From: Clostridia bacterium
Lineage (GTDB): Bacteria > Bacillota > Clostridia > Oscillospirales > CAG-272
Direction of reading: 5' to 3'
Length of the DNA: 57,821 bases
NCBI GenBank assembly: GCA_017621085.1
Contig: JAGATW010000119.1
Coordinates: 1-57,821, forward strand
Part shown: one piece after another, positions 17,172-26,892 of the stretch
How the letters are laid out: every line of letters begins with the position of its first letter
Numbering within the stretch: the first letter of the stretch is position 1
Translations under genes and position numbers: made by a program
The notes under the pieces: generated by a model
The model's input: only the letters and a program-made list of their open reading frames with translations
Database searches by the model: none
Told to the model about the DNA's origin: nothing

Positions 17172-20024
17172 ATGAAAAAGAGAATATTAGCGGCCATTCT
17201 TGCCGTATTAATGATTTTCCCATTAGCTATTGTCGCATTTGCTAACACAGCAAGAAAGATTAACTATGTAGCAACCGACTGGGGAACAAAAGAAGATAGA
17301 GTTAATGCAATGGGTGACCCTGTTGCCACCAGCCCGGATGGAAACATGCTTATGTATGTTGACAGGGATTCCGGTGAAATGGCAATTAAGAATGCTAAAA
17401 CCGGTGATATCGTTCTTTCTAACCCACAAAATATTAACTCAAGTGACCTTTTGAAGAGAGAAAAGCCATACGCGCTTTCACAGCTTGATTTGAATTACAC
17501 AATCAATTCAACAGGTGAGGGAAAAACTCTTCATAGCTATAGTGATGCTTTCGCAGTAAACCAAGCAACAATTACAGTTGTAGAAAACGGTATTCAGGTT
17601 TACTACATGCTTGGTGAGCAGGAAAAGAGATTGCTCATTCCTAACAAGATAAGTGTTGATGATATGATGGCACTTTTAGACGAATGCTTAGCAGACAGAA
17701 CTGAAACTGCAAAAGAAAATATTAAAACAACTATTCTTGGTGCTTATAACCTTTACTGCTCTGAGGCAGGTGCCGGTGAGATTTTAACTAAGTATCCAAA
17801 GCTTGGCGATTCTTACATTTGGCTTGAAAGCCCAACCGCAGAAAGAATCAGCACAAATGTAAGAGAATATCCAATTTGTGCAACTATCCCTGTTTTTGTA
17901 ATTAAAACAGCAGGCTCAGGTAATAAGGCAATCGAAAACTATTTCATTTCAAAGGATGCTAATGATGAACAAAGAGCAGAGTTTGAAAAGAAATTAGATG
18001 AAACTTATAAAAAGGTTGAGGAAAAGGGTATTGACGACTTTTCCACAAGCTTAAGACCAAAGTTTGAAATTACAGCTACCTACAAGGTAACAAATTCAGG
18101 CTTAGAGGCAAGCGTTGACGCAAGCACATTAGCCTACGATACAACACTTTACACAGTAAATACAGTTTCAATTCTCCCATACTTTAATGCAGCAAGTGCA
18201 TCAAACATAGGAGTTGATGAAAATGGTGATTCCATTAAGTATTGCGATAAGGGTTATACCTTTATTCCTGACGGAAGTGGTGCTATTGTAAGATTTGAGG
18301 ACTTGTTTGAGGATAACAACAAGCAGGTTAAGTTTGAAAATGATATGTATGGTAATGACTATACATATTATCAAGTAAAAATTAAGAATGCTGAAAATAT
18401 GACAATGCCTGTATTTGGCTTGTCAAATGAAACAGAAAAAGCAGGCTTTGTTGCTGTTATTGAGGATTGTGATGCATTAAGTACAATTATTTCAAACCAC
18501 AGCACAGCATATCACTCAATTTATACAAGCTTTAAGCTTACACCATCTGATGTGTATGACTTGGCTGATTCATTCTCCGGTGGTTCATCTTCATCTAAGA
18601 AAATAGGCATTACATCAAGTAATACTTATAAGGGAATGTGTAAGGTAAGCTATACATTATTAACTGATGATGAGGTAGCGCAAGAGGCCGGAATCAGCTC
18701 CTACTATGAAAACTCATATGTAGGTATGGCAAAGTTCTATAAGGAATACCTTGAAAAGAAGGGTGCTATTTCCAAAATTCCGGATAGCGAAATCAATACA
18801 GAGTTTGTAAAGCTCTTCATTGAAACCTTCGGCTCAATTAAGGTTGAGGAAAAGATAGCAACATTCCCTGTAACAGTAAACAAGGAGCTTACAACATTTG
18901 AGGACATTAAAACTATTTACAAGGAGCTAAAGGAAGCAGGCGTTGGTAACACCTCATATATTCTTAAGGGCTTTGCAAATGGTGGTCTTCTTTCCACATA
19001 TCCAACAAAAATCAAGTGGCAAAAGGTACTTGGTGGTAAGAAGGGCTTCAATGACCTAATGAGTTATGCAAAGGAAAATGATTTTGATGTAATTCCTGAT
19101 GTTGAGTTTAGCTATTCATACGGTAGTAAGGCATTTAGTGGCTATTCAAATAAGAAGCACGGTGCAAGAACTCTTGATAACAGATACACAACAAAGAGAG
19201 TTTATTATGCGGCAACACAAACCTTTGAAAGAACAGGTGGCGTTGCAGTATCAAGTGCAGCATTTGATTACTTATATGAAAAGTTCTATAAGTCAATTTC
19301 CGTGTATGATATTGAATACCTCTCAGTAAGAACATTAGGCTCCGACTTGAACTCTGACTTTGATAAAGAGGAATATTACGACAGAGAAGCAGTAAAGGAT
19401 CAGGTTATTGAAATGCTTGGCTTGCTTAAGGGCTCAAGCGGAAATAAAGACTATAAACTTGTATTAGATGGTGGTAACTCATATGCAATGCCATATGCAA
19501 GCGCAGTTTTATCAGCATCCCTTGACAGTAGCCGTCGTAGTGAAATGAGTGAAAGCGTACCATTCTATGGTATGGTATATCACGGCTCAGTTGAATTTAC
19601 CGGTAGTGCATACAATATGGAGGGTGATACCGAATATGCCTTCTTGAAGGCAATTGAGAACGGTGCAACTCTTTACTTTACAGTTGCTATGCAGAATGTT
19701 GAGCTTTTAAAGTTCAACCCGGAATACAATAAGTACTATTCAGTAAGCTATGCAAACCTTAAGGATACAATCGTATCAACCTATAAGGAATTCAATGGCT
19801 TGATGAAGGATTTACAAAATAAGTACATAGTTGACCACGACTTCCTTGATGCAACACGTACTAAGGATGGTGGAAAGGTAGATAGCTCCCTTGTAGTAAT
19901 GGTTGAATACGAGGGTGGCATAGGCTTTGTACTCAACTACTCAAGCTATGAAATTGATGTAGAATTGCCAAATGGTGAAAGTGCAACAATTGCACCATTC
20001 GGCTACAACAGATACACTAAATAA
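17172..20024 (+). CDS. DUF5696-type secreted protein, probable TIM-barrel glycan-active enzyme
   Basis: The product has 950 residues. A signal peptide ends near residue 24 (VAFA) without a lipobox. The middle carries the segment GYTFIPDGSGAIVRFEDLF, which I associate with the DUF5696 family. A beta/alpha region follows at about 550-870 (TFEDIKTIYKELKEAGV, DFDVIPDVEFSY, SVYDIEYLSVRTLGSDLNSDF, SVPFYGMVYHGSVEF), suggestive of a TIM barrel with Asp/Glu at strand ends. This pattern suggests a glycoside hydrolase-like fold; catalysis is unproven. The protein is extracellular, sits between the two permease pairs, and has AGGAGG before its ATG, 14 nt after the Yip1 gene. Confidence in the family name is moderate, and lower for the activity. 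Confidence 0.68.
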   Translation: MKKRILAAILAVLMIFPLAIVAFANTARKINYVATDWGTKEDRVNAMGDPVATSPDGNMLMYVDRDSGEMAIKNAKTGDIVLSNPQNINSSDLLKREKPYALSQLDLNYTINSTGEGKTLHSYSDAFAVNQATITVVENGIQVYYMLGEQEKRLLIPNKISVDDMMALLDECLADRTETAKENIKTTILGAYNLYCSEAGAGEILTKYPKLGDSYIWLESPTAERISTNVREYPICATIPVFVIKTAGSGNKAIENYFISKDANDEQRAEFEKKLDETYKKVEEKGIDDFSTSLRPKFEITATYKVTNSGLEASVDASTLAYDTTLYTVNTVSILPYFNAASASNIGVDENGDSIKYCDKGYTFIPDGSGAIVRFEDLFEDNNKQVKFENDMYGNDYTYYQVKIKNAENMTMPVFGLSNETEKAGFVAVIEDCDALSTIISNHSTAYHSIYTSFKLTPSDVYDLADSFSGGSSSSKKIGITSSNTYKGMCKVSYTLLTDDEVAQEAGISSYYENSYVGMAKFYKEYLEKKGAISKIPDSEINTEFVKLFIETFGSIKVEEKIATFPVTVNKELTTFEDIKTIYKELKEAGVGNTSYILKGFANGGLLSTYPTKIKWQKVLGGKKGFNDLMSYAKENDFDVIPDVEFSYSYGSKAFSGYSNKKHGARTLDNRYTTKRVYYAATQTFERTGGVAVSSAAFDYLYEKFYKSISVYDIEYLSVRTLGSDLNSDFDKEEYYDREAVKDQVIEMLGLLKGSSGNKDYKLVLDGGNSYAMPYASAVLSASLDSSRRSEMSESVPFYGMVYHGSVEFTGSAYNMEGDTEYAFLKAIENGATLYFTVAMQNVELLKFNPEYNKYYSVSYANLKDTIVSTYKEFNGLMKDLQNKYIVDHDFLDATRTKDGGKVDSSLVVMVEYEGGIGFVLNYSSYEIDVELPNGESATIAPFGYNRYTK

Positions 20025-20038
20025 GAAGGAGGAGAATT

Positions 20039-21487
20039 ATGAAAATTTCTAATAATCGCTTTCAAGAAAGCGATACAAAAACAAGAAAAAGACATGAAGT
20101 TATGTTAACTACAGATTCTCCCGATTCTGTTAGTGGTGAAATGGAGCTTTGTGCAAGTGATATAGTTCATACGTCTCCAAGCGAAAAGGCATGGGCCGCT
20201 AAGTCACAAAAGCAGGCGGAAAAAATAGAGGTGCCTGTTATTAACGATGTGTCTGAGAATAATACTGTACAGGAAGAAGACGCGGTAGTTAAAGAGCAAT
20301 TGCAGGATACAACCGATGATGTATTAGAGGAACAACCACAAGATACAACTGAGGATGTATCAGAAGAGAGCGAAGAGACCGTTGACGAAAGCTCAACACT
20401 TGATGTTGACGATGAGGAAAACGGAAGCGAAGAGCCTGAAAAGGTAGAGACTAAAACTAATACAACTGAAGCTATAGATATTGAACAACCAATTTCTCAA
20501 TCGATCGAGGAACCAAAGGATAAGCCGGCAAATGAAGAAACAAATGCTCTTCCTAAGAAAAAGCGCTTTAGACTTTCACTAACAGAAAGAAAAGCTCTTT
20601 CAGGATGGTTATTTGTACTTCCATTTGTTATTGGTATCTTGTTCATTTATGCTCCAATCGTATTTGATTCAATTCAAATTTCATTATCAGATTACACACT
20701 TGTGCCTGGTAGAATGGATCTTGAATGGAACAATTTTGCAAACTACAAGTATTTGTTTGCTGATGATGGTGACCCATATTTCTCAATTACAATTGTGGAC
20801 GGTATTAAGGACCTTCTCTTACAAATTCCTGCAATAGTTATTTTCTCATTATTTATGGCTATCATACTTAACCAGAAGATGACAGGACGTGCAGTATTCC
20901 GTGCAATATTCTTCTTACCGGTTATTCTTTCAACAGGTATTATTGACGCAATTGACACAAAATCTGCATTTATGCAGGCAGTTAGCAATTCACAGGGTGG
21001 AGTTGACGACAACACAGGCGGAGAAGCAGGCGGAATTATGTCAGCTATGGACCTTGAATCTATGCTAAGTGGCATAAAAATAGGTACTGAGCTTGTTACA
21101 TACGTTGTTGACCTTGTAAATAACATTTTTGACATAGTTAGCCGTTCAGGTGTACAGATGCTTATATTCCTATCAGGCTTACAATCTATTTCACCGGCGA
21201 TTTACGAATCCTGTGAGGTAGAGGGTGCGTCTGCTTGGGAAACCTTCTGGAAGATTACACTTCCGATGATAAGCCCAATGATTCTTGTTAATGCTATCTA
21301 CACAGTAATTGATGCATTTACAGCAGCAGATAACAGAGTAATGGTATATATCGAAAAGATATATTCACAATCCAAGTTCGCAATCTCCAGTGCAATGTCC
21401 TGGGTTTACGTAGGAGTAGTATTACTGTTTATCGTACTTGTTGCATTGATTATGAAGACGGTAGTATTCTACCAGAGAAGAGATTAA
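20039..21487 (+). CDS. sugar ABC transporter permease with long acidic tail (pair 2, subunit A)
   Basis: The product has 482 residues. About 175 cytoplasmic residues of Glu/Asp/Thr-rich low complexity come first, including a repeated QDTTxDV unit, and end in a basic KKKRFRLSLTERKALSGW. The MalF-like core follows (LFVLPFVIGILFIYAPIVF). An additional loop of about 45 residues, rich in Gly and Asp, lies between helices near residues 310-360. The EAA loop is ESCEVEGASAWETFWKITLP. The core fits binding-protein-dependent sugar permeases. The tail is far longer than is usual and resembles, in kind but not in sequence, the one on the first permease of pair 1. It starts 14 nt after the DUF5696 gene behind AAGGAGG. 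Confidence 0.88.
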   Translation: MKISNNRFQESDTKTRKRHEVMLTTDSPDSVSGEMELCASDIVHTSPSEKAWAAKSQKQAEKIEVPVINDVSENNTVQEEDAVVKEQLQDTTDDVLEEQPQDTTEDVSEESEETVDESSTLDVDDEENGSEEPEKVETKTNTTEAIDIEQPISQSIEEPKDKPANEETNALPKKKRFRLSLTERKALSGWLFVLPFVIGILFIYAPIVFDSIQISLSDYTLVPGRMDLEWNNFANYKYLFADDGDPYFSITIVDGIKDLLLQIPAIVIFSLFMAIILNQKMTGRAVFRAIFFLPVILSTGIIDAIDTKSAFMQAVSNSQGGVDDNTGGEAGGIMSAMDLESMLSGIKIGTELVTYVVDLVNNIFDIVSRSGVQMLIFLSGLQSISPAIYESCEVEGASAWETFWKITLPMISPMILVNAIYTVIDAFTAADNRVMVYIEKIYSQSKFAISSAMSWVYVGVVLLFIVLVALIMKTVVFYQRRD

Positions 21488-21500
21488 AGAGGAGGTCAGT

Positions 21501-22541
21501 ATGGATAGTACAGTAAAAATTAAAAGAGAATCCAAAAACAAAATCCGTGTTGATTTTGAAAGAGCTCCTCTTAGTGAAAGACTTAAGTCAAAGTTTTTGA
21601 ACACATTCTTCTTAAAGAAGGTTGTATTCTTAATCTTTAAGCTTGTTCTTTTGCTTGGCGTATCATACGTAATTTTGTTCCCATATATTACAAAGATTGC
21701 CGGTTCATTTATGACTGCAAGTGATTTTAAGGATGTAACAGTTATTCTTATATCTAAAAATCCAACCATAGACCAGTATAGATACATTATTACTGAAAAC
21801 GGTTATTTCTCAGCATTTTTGAACACATTCTTAGTTTCCTTAACAGTTGCATTAATCCAGACAGTTGTATGCTCACTTATCGCATACGGCTTGGCTAAAT
21901 TCAAATTTAAGGGAAATACAATTGTATTCGGTCTTGTAATATTCACAATGATGGTTCCACAGGAAAGCTTAAGATTTGCTATGGAAATGTTCTTTAAGCT
22001 ATTTGGAACAAGTAACATAGTAGGTAAGCTATTATCTGCTATTGGAATTATAGAAACAGGATTTGTTAACTCACTAATACCACAGTACATGCTTGCATTC
22101 ACAGGACTCGGCTTTAAGAATGGTCTTTACATATTTCTATTAAGACAGTTCTTTAAGGGCGTACCTGATGAACTTGAGGAATCAGCATATGTTGATGGCT
22201 CTAATACATTTAGAACCTTCTTTACAATCATTATTCCTTTAGCTGTACCAATGTTAATTACAGTATTTATCTTCTCATTTGCATGGCAATGGACAGATGA
22301 TTTCTACACATCTATCTTGTTTGAGCCTGGCTATTGGGATAGAGAAGGCTCATTACAGTTTATGAGTAGTATTACAGGCGTTCCTGACTCCTTGGCAATG
22401 GCAACAAAGAACTTGGAAGCATATGCTTCTGCAATAACCGGTACAGCAACCATCTTGATTGCACTACCACTTATCATTGCATATCTCTTTGTTCAAAAAT
22501 ACATTGTTCAAGGTATTGAGCGTAGTGGTATCGTAGGCTAA
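21501..22541 (+). CDS. carbohydrate ABC transporter permease (pair 2, subunit B)
   Basis: The product has 346 residues, MalG-like, with about 55 extra basic residues before the first helix (VVFLIFKLVLLLGVSYVILFP). The EAA loop reads EESAYVDGSNTFRTFFTIIIP. It starts 13 nt after its partner behind AGAGGAGG and is the last gene of the operon, followed by a strong terminator. It would pair with the 20039 product. No second binding protein accompanies this pair. Confidence 0.9.
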   Translation: MDSTVKIKRESKNKIRVDFERAPLSERLKSKFLNTFFLKKVVFLIFKLVLLLGVSYVILFPYITKIAGSFMTASDFKDVTVILISKNPTIDQYRYIITENGYFSAFLNTFLVSLTVALIQTVVCSLIAYGLAKFKFKGNTIVFGLVIFTMMVPQESLRFAMEMFFKLFGTSNIVGKLLSAIGIIETGFVNSLIPQYMLAFTGLGFKNGLYIFLLRQFFKGVPDELEESAYVDGSNTFRTFFTIIIPLAVPMLITVFIFSFAWQWTDDFYTSILFEPGYWDREGSLQFMSSITGVPDSLAMATKNLEAYASAITGTATILIALPLIIAYLFVQKYIVQGIERSGIVG

Positions 22542-22550
22542 TTTAAAACA

Positions 22551-22582
22551 AAAATAGGGCTTTGAAAAAAGCCCTATTTTTA
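22551..22582 (+). terminator. terminator of the glycan-uptake operon
   Basis: AAAATAGGGC (22551-22560) pairs with GCCCTATTTT (22571-22580) and a T-tract follows, 9 nt after the last stop codon. Confidence 0.88.
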
Positions 22583-22605
22583 TTGCATATATTCACTATA
22601 AAAAG

Positions 22606-22638
22606 CACACCCCAAGGGCAAAAATCCCTTGGGGTGTG
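22606..22638 (-). terminator. terminator of the glycosidase operon
   Basis: A perfect 13-bp stem (22606-22618 with 22626-22638) with a 7-nt loop is followed, on the minus strand, by CTTTTTAT. It closes the convergent glycosidase operon. Confidence 0.9.
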
Positions 22639-22657
22639 TATGATTTTTAAGTAAAAA

Positions 22658-24616
22658 TTACTTTTCTACAACGAAAACAGGACACTCGGAAACATTAATT
22701 ACAACCTTGCCATTTTTGTTTTCAAGGTCAGACCACGCTCCCTTGTATTTTTCAAATCCAAATTCAACAAGACTGTATTCACCCTCACCAACAGGAAGAA
22801 TGTAACCGGGAATCTTTGTTCCGTTAGAGGTTACGCACCAAACAGCATATTTAGCTTTACCCTCTTCGCTTACATACTTAAAGATTTTTACGTTTGCATT
22901 TGTAGATTCAACCTCACCTGCAAAGGTACAATCCTTAAGAGTTTCCTTTAATGTGTAAATATAGTAGAAGGAATCCTTCTTGTTACCTTGAATTACATTG
23001 TTAGCTGTAATCTCAATTGGGAAACGAACAAGACCACTTGAGCCATACTTACCAACAGCAGTTTCCTCAGGACCACAGTCACGTGACATATACATAGCTG
23101 CACGGTCAACACCGATTGAAGAAAGGAGTAAATACTCACGAACAAGCCACATAGCCTGTACCTGTCTGCCTGTATATTCAGCATAAGCGTGAGCAGCGGT
23201 AGAGGTTTTATATGATTGGTTTGTATCCCAACCAAACTCTGTTAGCCAAATTTCCATATTTGGATAGTATCTGTCTCTCCATTCTCTTATTGCATCAAAG
23301 TTAGCTGTAATGTTGCCTTCTTCAGGGCTAACACCAACAAATATATTGTTACCTTGGTCGCCACGGTCAACTAAGTTAACGTCAACAAGCTCGGCAACGC
23401 CCTTTTCATCAAGCTTTTTACCGCAATAGCAGTGAGCATTAATAACGTCGAAAGGAAGCTTGCCATCTTTTCTATTATATTTGCACCAAAATTCAACAGC
23501 CTTAAGTCTTGCATAGGAAAGACCTGCACCACCTGACATAGACATTAAGAAATTAGGGTCAGCCTGCTTAACACCACAGTTTTTAAATCTACCCTCATGT
23601 CCGTCATAGCACATACTAAGGAATGAAGCCATTTCAAATGGTGAGAAGTATTGCTCACGTCCAAGCCAAGTTCCGTCAGGCTCGTTAAGTGGCTCAATTG
23701 CATCAAGCACACCCATACCAATCTTGACCTCTTGACCCTCGTCAACCTTGATTACGGATGGGTCAATATTCTTATTAGAGCCATATCTTGCAACATATTG
23801 GAATAGCATACAAGCATAGCTTAAGAAGTTTTCAGGAGCCCAGGAGTTAGGAGATAAATCCTTAGGGGTTCTCTTATGATGTGTAGAAATAGTAGGACAA
23901 ACGTTAATACCAAATTTCTTCATTCTTGTGTAGTATTCGTCAAAATCCCACATTTTGTTAAGGCTTAGGCTTGGAGCAAGAGATGTGTTTTCGCCATCAG
24001 GTATAGAGGTCCATAGCCAAGGGTGATATTCACGAATATAGGTAACAGCACGGCAAATATCGTCAGCGTCGTTAACAAACGCATTCATACCAACAAACTT
24101 ATCAAGCTTTTTAAAGGTCTGTGGAGCTCTTTCTGGAACATCCTTTTCAATATCTCTTACCTTGTAGCCATAAATAACAATTTCACTTGGTGCTTGGTTA
24201 TTGTTAAAGGAAAAGTTAATGTACTGTGTTTCATACTTTGTTTCAAAGCCGGTCCATTTTCTAACCTCAGGAGCTAATTCCTCATCGTACTCCCAACTAA
24301 ATGGAGTACCCATCTTAACCTTAACCTTACGAACACCATAGTCGTGCTTATCCTTTTCAGGCTTATGCTCGTCATAGTTATTGAAAATATACATATTTGT
24401 AATTTGATAAATAGCACCTAAATCAACTGTAAAGCATAGGTCGCTTTCGCCAATCCACCAATGGTCATGTCTTTGGTGAATTTGTGGCACAGCACCCTCT
24501 ACACCATATAGTGGGTCGCCATCATTGTCAAATTCGCAAAAATAGTTTTCGATTCTTTCTACGCCAAAATCATTAATAAGCATATCAGGCGTAACTCTAA
24601 TTTTTTCTGGTTTCAT
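22658..24616 (-). CDS. clan GH-A-like glycosidase without export signal
   Basis: The product has 652 residues and neither signal peptide nor lipobox, so it is predicted cytoplasmic. The N-terminal part (about 45-150) looks like a discoidin/F5-8C beta-sandwich (CFTVDLGAIYQITNMYIF, APSEIVIYGY). A TIM barrel follows, with the acid/base Glu312 in PLNEPDG and the nucleophile Glu460 in WLTEFGWDTN, the strand-4 and strand-7 pair of clan GH-A. A beta-rich C-terminal domain completes it. It should cleave beta-linked glycan fragments after import; the family and linkage are unknown. It is a full-length paralogue of the upstream lipoprotein glycosidase, 26 nt away in the same operon. It stands convergent to the uptake operon, consistent with a shared pathway. 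Confidence 0.75.
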   Translation of the reverse strand: MKPEKIRVTPDMLINDFGVERIENYFCEFDNDGDPLYGVEGAVPQIHQRHDHWWIGESDLCFTVDLGAIYQITNMYIFNNYDEHKPEKDKHDYGVRKVKVKMGTPFSWEYDEELAPEVRKWTGFETKYETQYINFSFNNNQAPSEIVIYGYKVRDIEKDVPERAPQTFKKLDKFVGMNAFVNDADDICRAVTYIREYHPWLWTSIPDGENTSLAPSLSLNKMWDFDEYYTRMKKFGINVCPTISTHHKRTPKDLSPNSWAPENFLSYACMLFQYVARYGSNKNIDPSVIKVDEGQEVKIGMGVLDAIEPLNEPDGTWLGREQYFSPFEMASFLSMCYDGHEGRFKNCGVKQADPNFLMSMSGGAGLSYARLKAVEFWCKYNRKDGKLPFDVINAHCYCGKKLDEKGVAELVDVNLVDRGDQGNNIFVGVSPEEGNITANFDAIREWRDRYYPNMEIWLTEFGWDTNQSYKTSTAAHAYAEYTGRQVQAMWLVREYLLLSSIGVDRAAMYMSRDCGPEETAVGKYGSSGLVRFPIEITANNVIQGNKKDSFYYIYTLKETLKDCTFAGEVESTNANVKIFKYVSEEGKAKYAVWCVTSNGTKIPGYILPVGEGEYSLVEFGFEKYKGAWSDLENKNGKVVINVSECPVFVVEK

Positions 24617-24642
24617 TGTCCTTTTCTCCTTACTAAACCAAA

Positions 24643-26733
24643 TTATTCAGAAAATACAAGTATAGGTCTTTCGCTAACATTAACAGTAACAACTCCATTT
24701 TCAACAGTTAAATCGCTTGAAACACCACTGATTTCAAGATTTTTAAACTCTGTCATTGTAGCCTTTGTACCATCTATGTTAAGCTTATAACCATCAACTC
24801 TTACATCGTCCATAGTAGGACACCATAATGCATAACAGGACTTACCGTTATCATTTTCAAAGCGATAAATCCAAACATTTTCATTACCTGAATCAATTAT
24901 TTCTGCAAAATGCATATCACCCATTGTATTTCTTAGGGTGTAAATGTAATAATATGAATCCTTAAACTCACCGGAAGAGGAAATAACACCACTTGTACCA
25001 TACTTGCCTGTGCTTGTTGCCTCGTCACCTAAATCGGATGCCATGTAAAGAGCACAACGGTCAACACCGGCAGCTGCAAACATAAAGTAAGCACGTACAA
25101 TCCACATAGCTTGAATTTCTCTTGCTGTAAAGTCAGCATATGGGTGACAAGCATTTTCTGTTTGATAGCTTGTGTTAGTGTCCCAACCAAACTCGGTTAA
25201 CCAAACCTCTTTGTCCGGATAATACTTATCTCTCCACTCACAAAGCTCAATTACATATTCAGTAATCTTACCAATTTCCGGACAAACACCAACATAAACC
25301 TGATATCCGTTATAAGTAATAAGCTTTTTGCAATAAGTGTGAACATTAAATGCATCAAGACCAAGCTCTCCGTCGGCGCGATTATGCTTAAGCCAGAAGG
25401 ACATTGCTTGAATATATCTTGTACCAACACCTGCTAAGCCTGCCATTGCCATCTTAACATTGGAATTAGCGTTATAAACACCGACACCACTACCGGTAGG
25501 AGCTATAACTGTGTTACAGTGACCATCATAGGAGCAGGATGTAAGAGCAGCTAATTCGTATGGAGAAAAGCCGTCATTGCCTTCACCATTAGGCTCGTTT
25601 CCTGCCTCAATCCATTGAATTCTGTTTTGGTTAAAGCCGGATGCTCTTTTTGCATCAAGTATCTTTATTAAATCCTTGTTGGTTTGGAAGGAGTAATCCT
25701 TGTTATAGCCAAATCTTAAAGCTGTTTGATATAAAAACTCACCATACATTACATATGTTTCAGGCTTTACATAATCCTCAATGCTTGATACGTCAAAATC
25801 TTTACCTGTAAACATAAAGCAAGGAACAGGAGCAGTAATACCGTATTCCGTTAAATACTTATATTTTGAATTATATGTTGACGACATATCAGTAGAATAT
25901 GTAGTGCCGGGCGAAGTAGGATACACGCTTTTATTGAAGCACCATAGCCAGTTAATATAATCTCTGAAATACGGAGCGCACCTAAGAGTTGCAGACTTAT
26001 CCTTTTGGTTACCATTCATACCAAGTAAATAATCAAAATTTTTATAATCGTGCTTTTCTGTATTAATTGGGTCGTACTTACCTGTTCTTATACCATACAC
26101 AGCAAGCTCGCTCGGAGCTTGACCGTTTTTGAACTTAATGTTTACATATCTTGTCTGTCTTTTAATTTCCACCTTACTCCAGCTCATGCTATCGCAGGCA
26201 TATGTAACAGTATTGTCATAATTAAATGGCTCGCCTGTTTCAAAGGTTATAGCATCGCCGGCCTCTTCAAAGAAAACGTAAATGCTATCAAGATAGTGCA
26301 TAGCACCTAAGTCAAGAGTAACCTCATAAACATGCTCAAGGTCATCATTGGCTATATCACCGTTTCCGTTGGCATCATAAACAGGTACAAAGGAAACAGG
26401 AAACTGTGGAAACTCGCCGCTATTAATATCGCTACGTGGGTCACCAATAAAGTCCTGCTCGTCAAAAATCGGAGAAAAGTCCTTTAAGGATGTACCAACA
26501 TATGTCATAGTTTTATAATCTATTGTTATTTTAGATGTGTCAGATGCATCAAATGGCCCTTGTGGAAGCTTTTCATCTTCATCATTAACATCGCCACTCT
26601 CAGTATTGCTTGAGGAAGTGGTAGGTGGATTATTATTCTCCGACTCGTTCTCATCAGTACAAGCAACAATGGCAAAGCACAGGGCAAGAACAAGAAGCAT
26701 TGAAACAATAAATCCAAAAATATTCTTTTTCAT
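24643..26733 (-). CDS. secreted lipoprotein glycosidase, clan GH-A-like
   Basis: The product has 696 residues. The signal sequence ends with lipobox IVAC (Cys25) and a Ser/Asn/Glu-rich linker reaches about residue 75. A discoidin-like domain follows (LDLGAMHYLDSIYVFF, APSELAVYGIRTG). The barrel carries Glu380 in EAGNEPNGEG as acid/base and Glu514 in WLTEFGWDTN as nucleophile. A C-terminal beta domain has the same order as in the 22658 paralogue. It is predicted to be anchored outside and to begin the breakdown of the polysaccharide captured by the CBM-bearing binding protein. AGGAGG precedes the ATG; a clear promoter lies at 26770-26798. The GH-A assignment is from active-site motifs only. 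Confidence 0.77.
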   Translation of the reverse strand: MKKNIFGFIVSMLLVLALCFAIVACTDENESENNNPPTTSSSNTESGDVNDEDEKLPQGPFDASDTSKITIDYKTMTYVGTSLKDFSPIFDEQDFIGDPRSDINSGEFPQFPVSFVPVYDANGNGDIANDDLEHVYEVTLDLGAMHYLDSIYVFFEEAGDAITFETGEPFNYDNTVTYACDSMSWSKVEIKRQTRYVNIKFKNGQAPSELAVYGIRTGKYDPINTEKHDYKNFDYLLGMNGNQKDKSATLRCAPYFRDYINWLWCFNKSVYPTSPGTTYSTDMSSTYNSKYKYLTEYGITAPVPCFMFTGKDFDVSSIEDYVKPETYVMYGEFLYQTALRFGYNKDYSFQTNKDLIKILDAKRASGFNQNRIQWIEAGNEPNGEGNDGFSPYELAALTSCSYDGHCNTVIAPTGSGVGVYNANSNVKMAMAGLAGVGTRYIQAMSFWLKHNRADGELGLDAFNVHTYCKKLITYNGYQVYVGVCPEIGKITEYVIELCEWRDKYYPDKEVWLTEFGWDTNTSYQTENACHPYADFTAREIQAMWIVRAYFMFAAAGVDRCALYMASDLGDEATSTGKYGTSGVISSSGEFKDSYYYIYTLRNTMGDMHFAEIIDSGNENVWIYRFENDNGKSCYALWCPTMDDVRVDGYKLNIDGTKATMTEFKNLEISGVSSDLTVENGVVTVNVSERPILVFSE

Positions 26734-26769
26734 TTAAAGACCTCCTATATATAAATATAGCTTAGTTTA

Positions 26770-26798
26770 AGTATAACCTATAATTAATGAAAAGTCAA
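26770..26798 (-). promoter_or_regulatory. promoter of the glycosidase operon
   Basis: On the minus strand TTGACT (26793-26798), a 17-bp spacer and TATACT (26770-26775) precede the lipoprotein glycosidase gene. Confidence 0.78.
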
Positions 26799-26863
26799 TA
26801 AAAAAACTATTAAATTAGCGCAATAATTTGATAAAAATAAACAAAAGCGCATATGATAATAGG

Positions 26864-26892
26864 TTGACAAAAAAGCAAAAAAGTAGTATAAT
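26864..26892 (+). promoter_or_regulatory. perfect-consensus promoter of the GT2 gene
   Basis: TTGACA (26864-26869), a 17-bp spacer and TATAAT (26887-26892) match the sigma-A consensus at all twelve bases, 30 bp before the ATG at 26923. Confidence 0.85.

Noticed and set aside
20743-21135. 130-residue minus-strand frame within the permease gene
   Set aside because: It is antisense to conserved transmembrane coding sequence and has no ribosome site.
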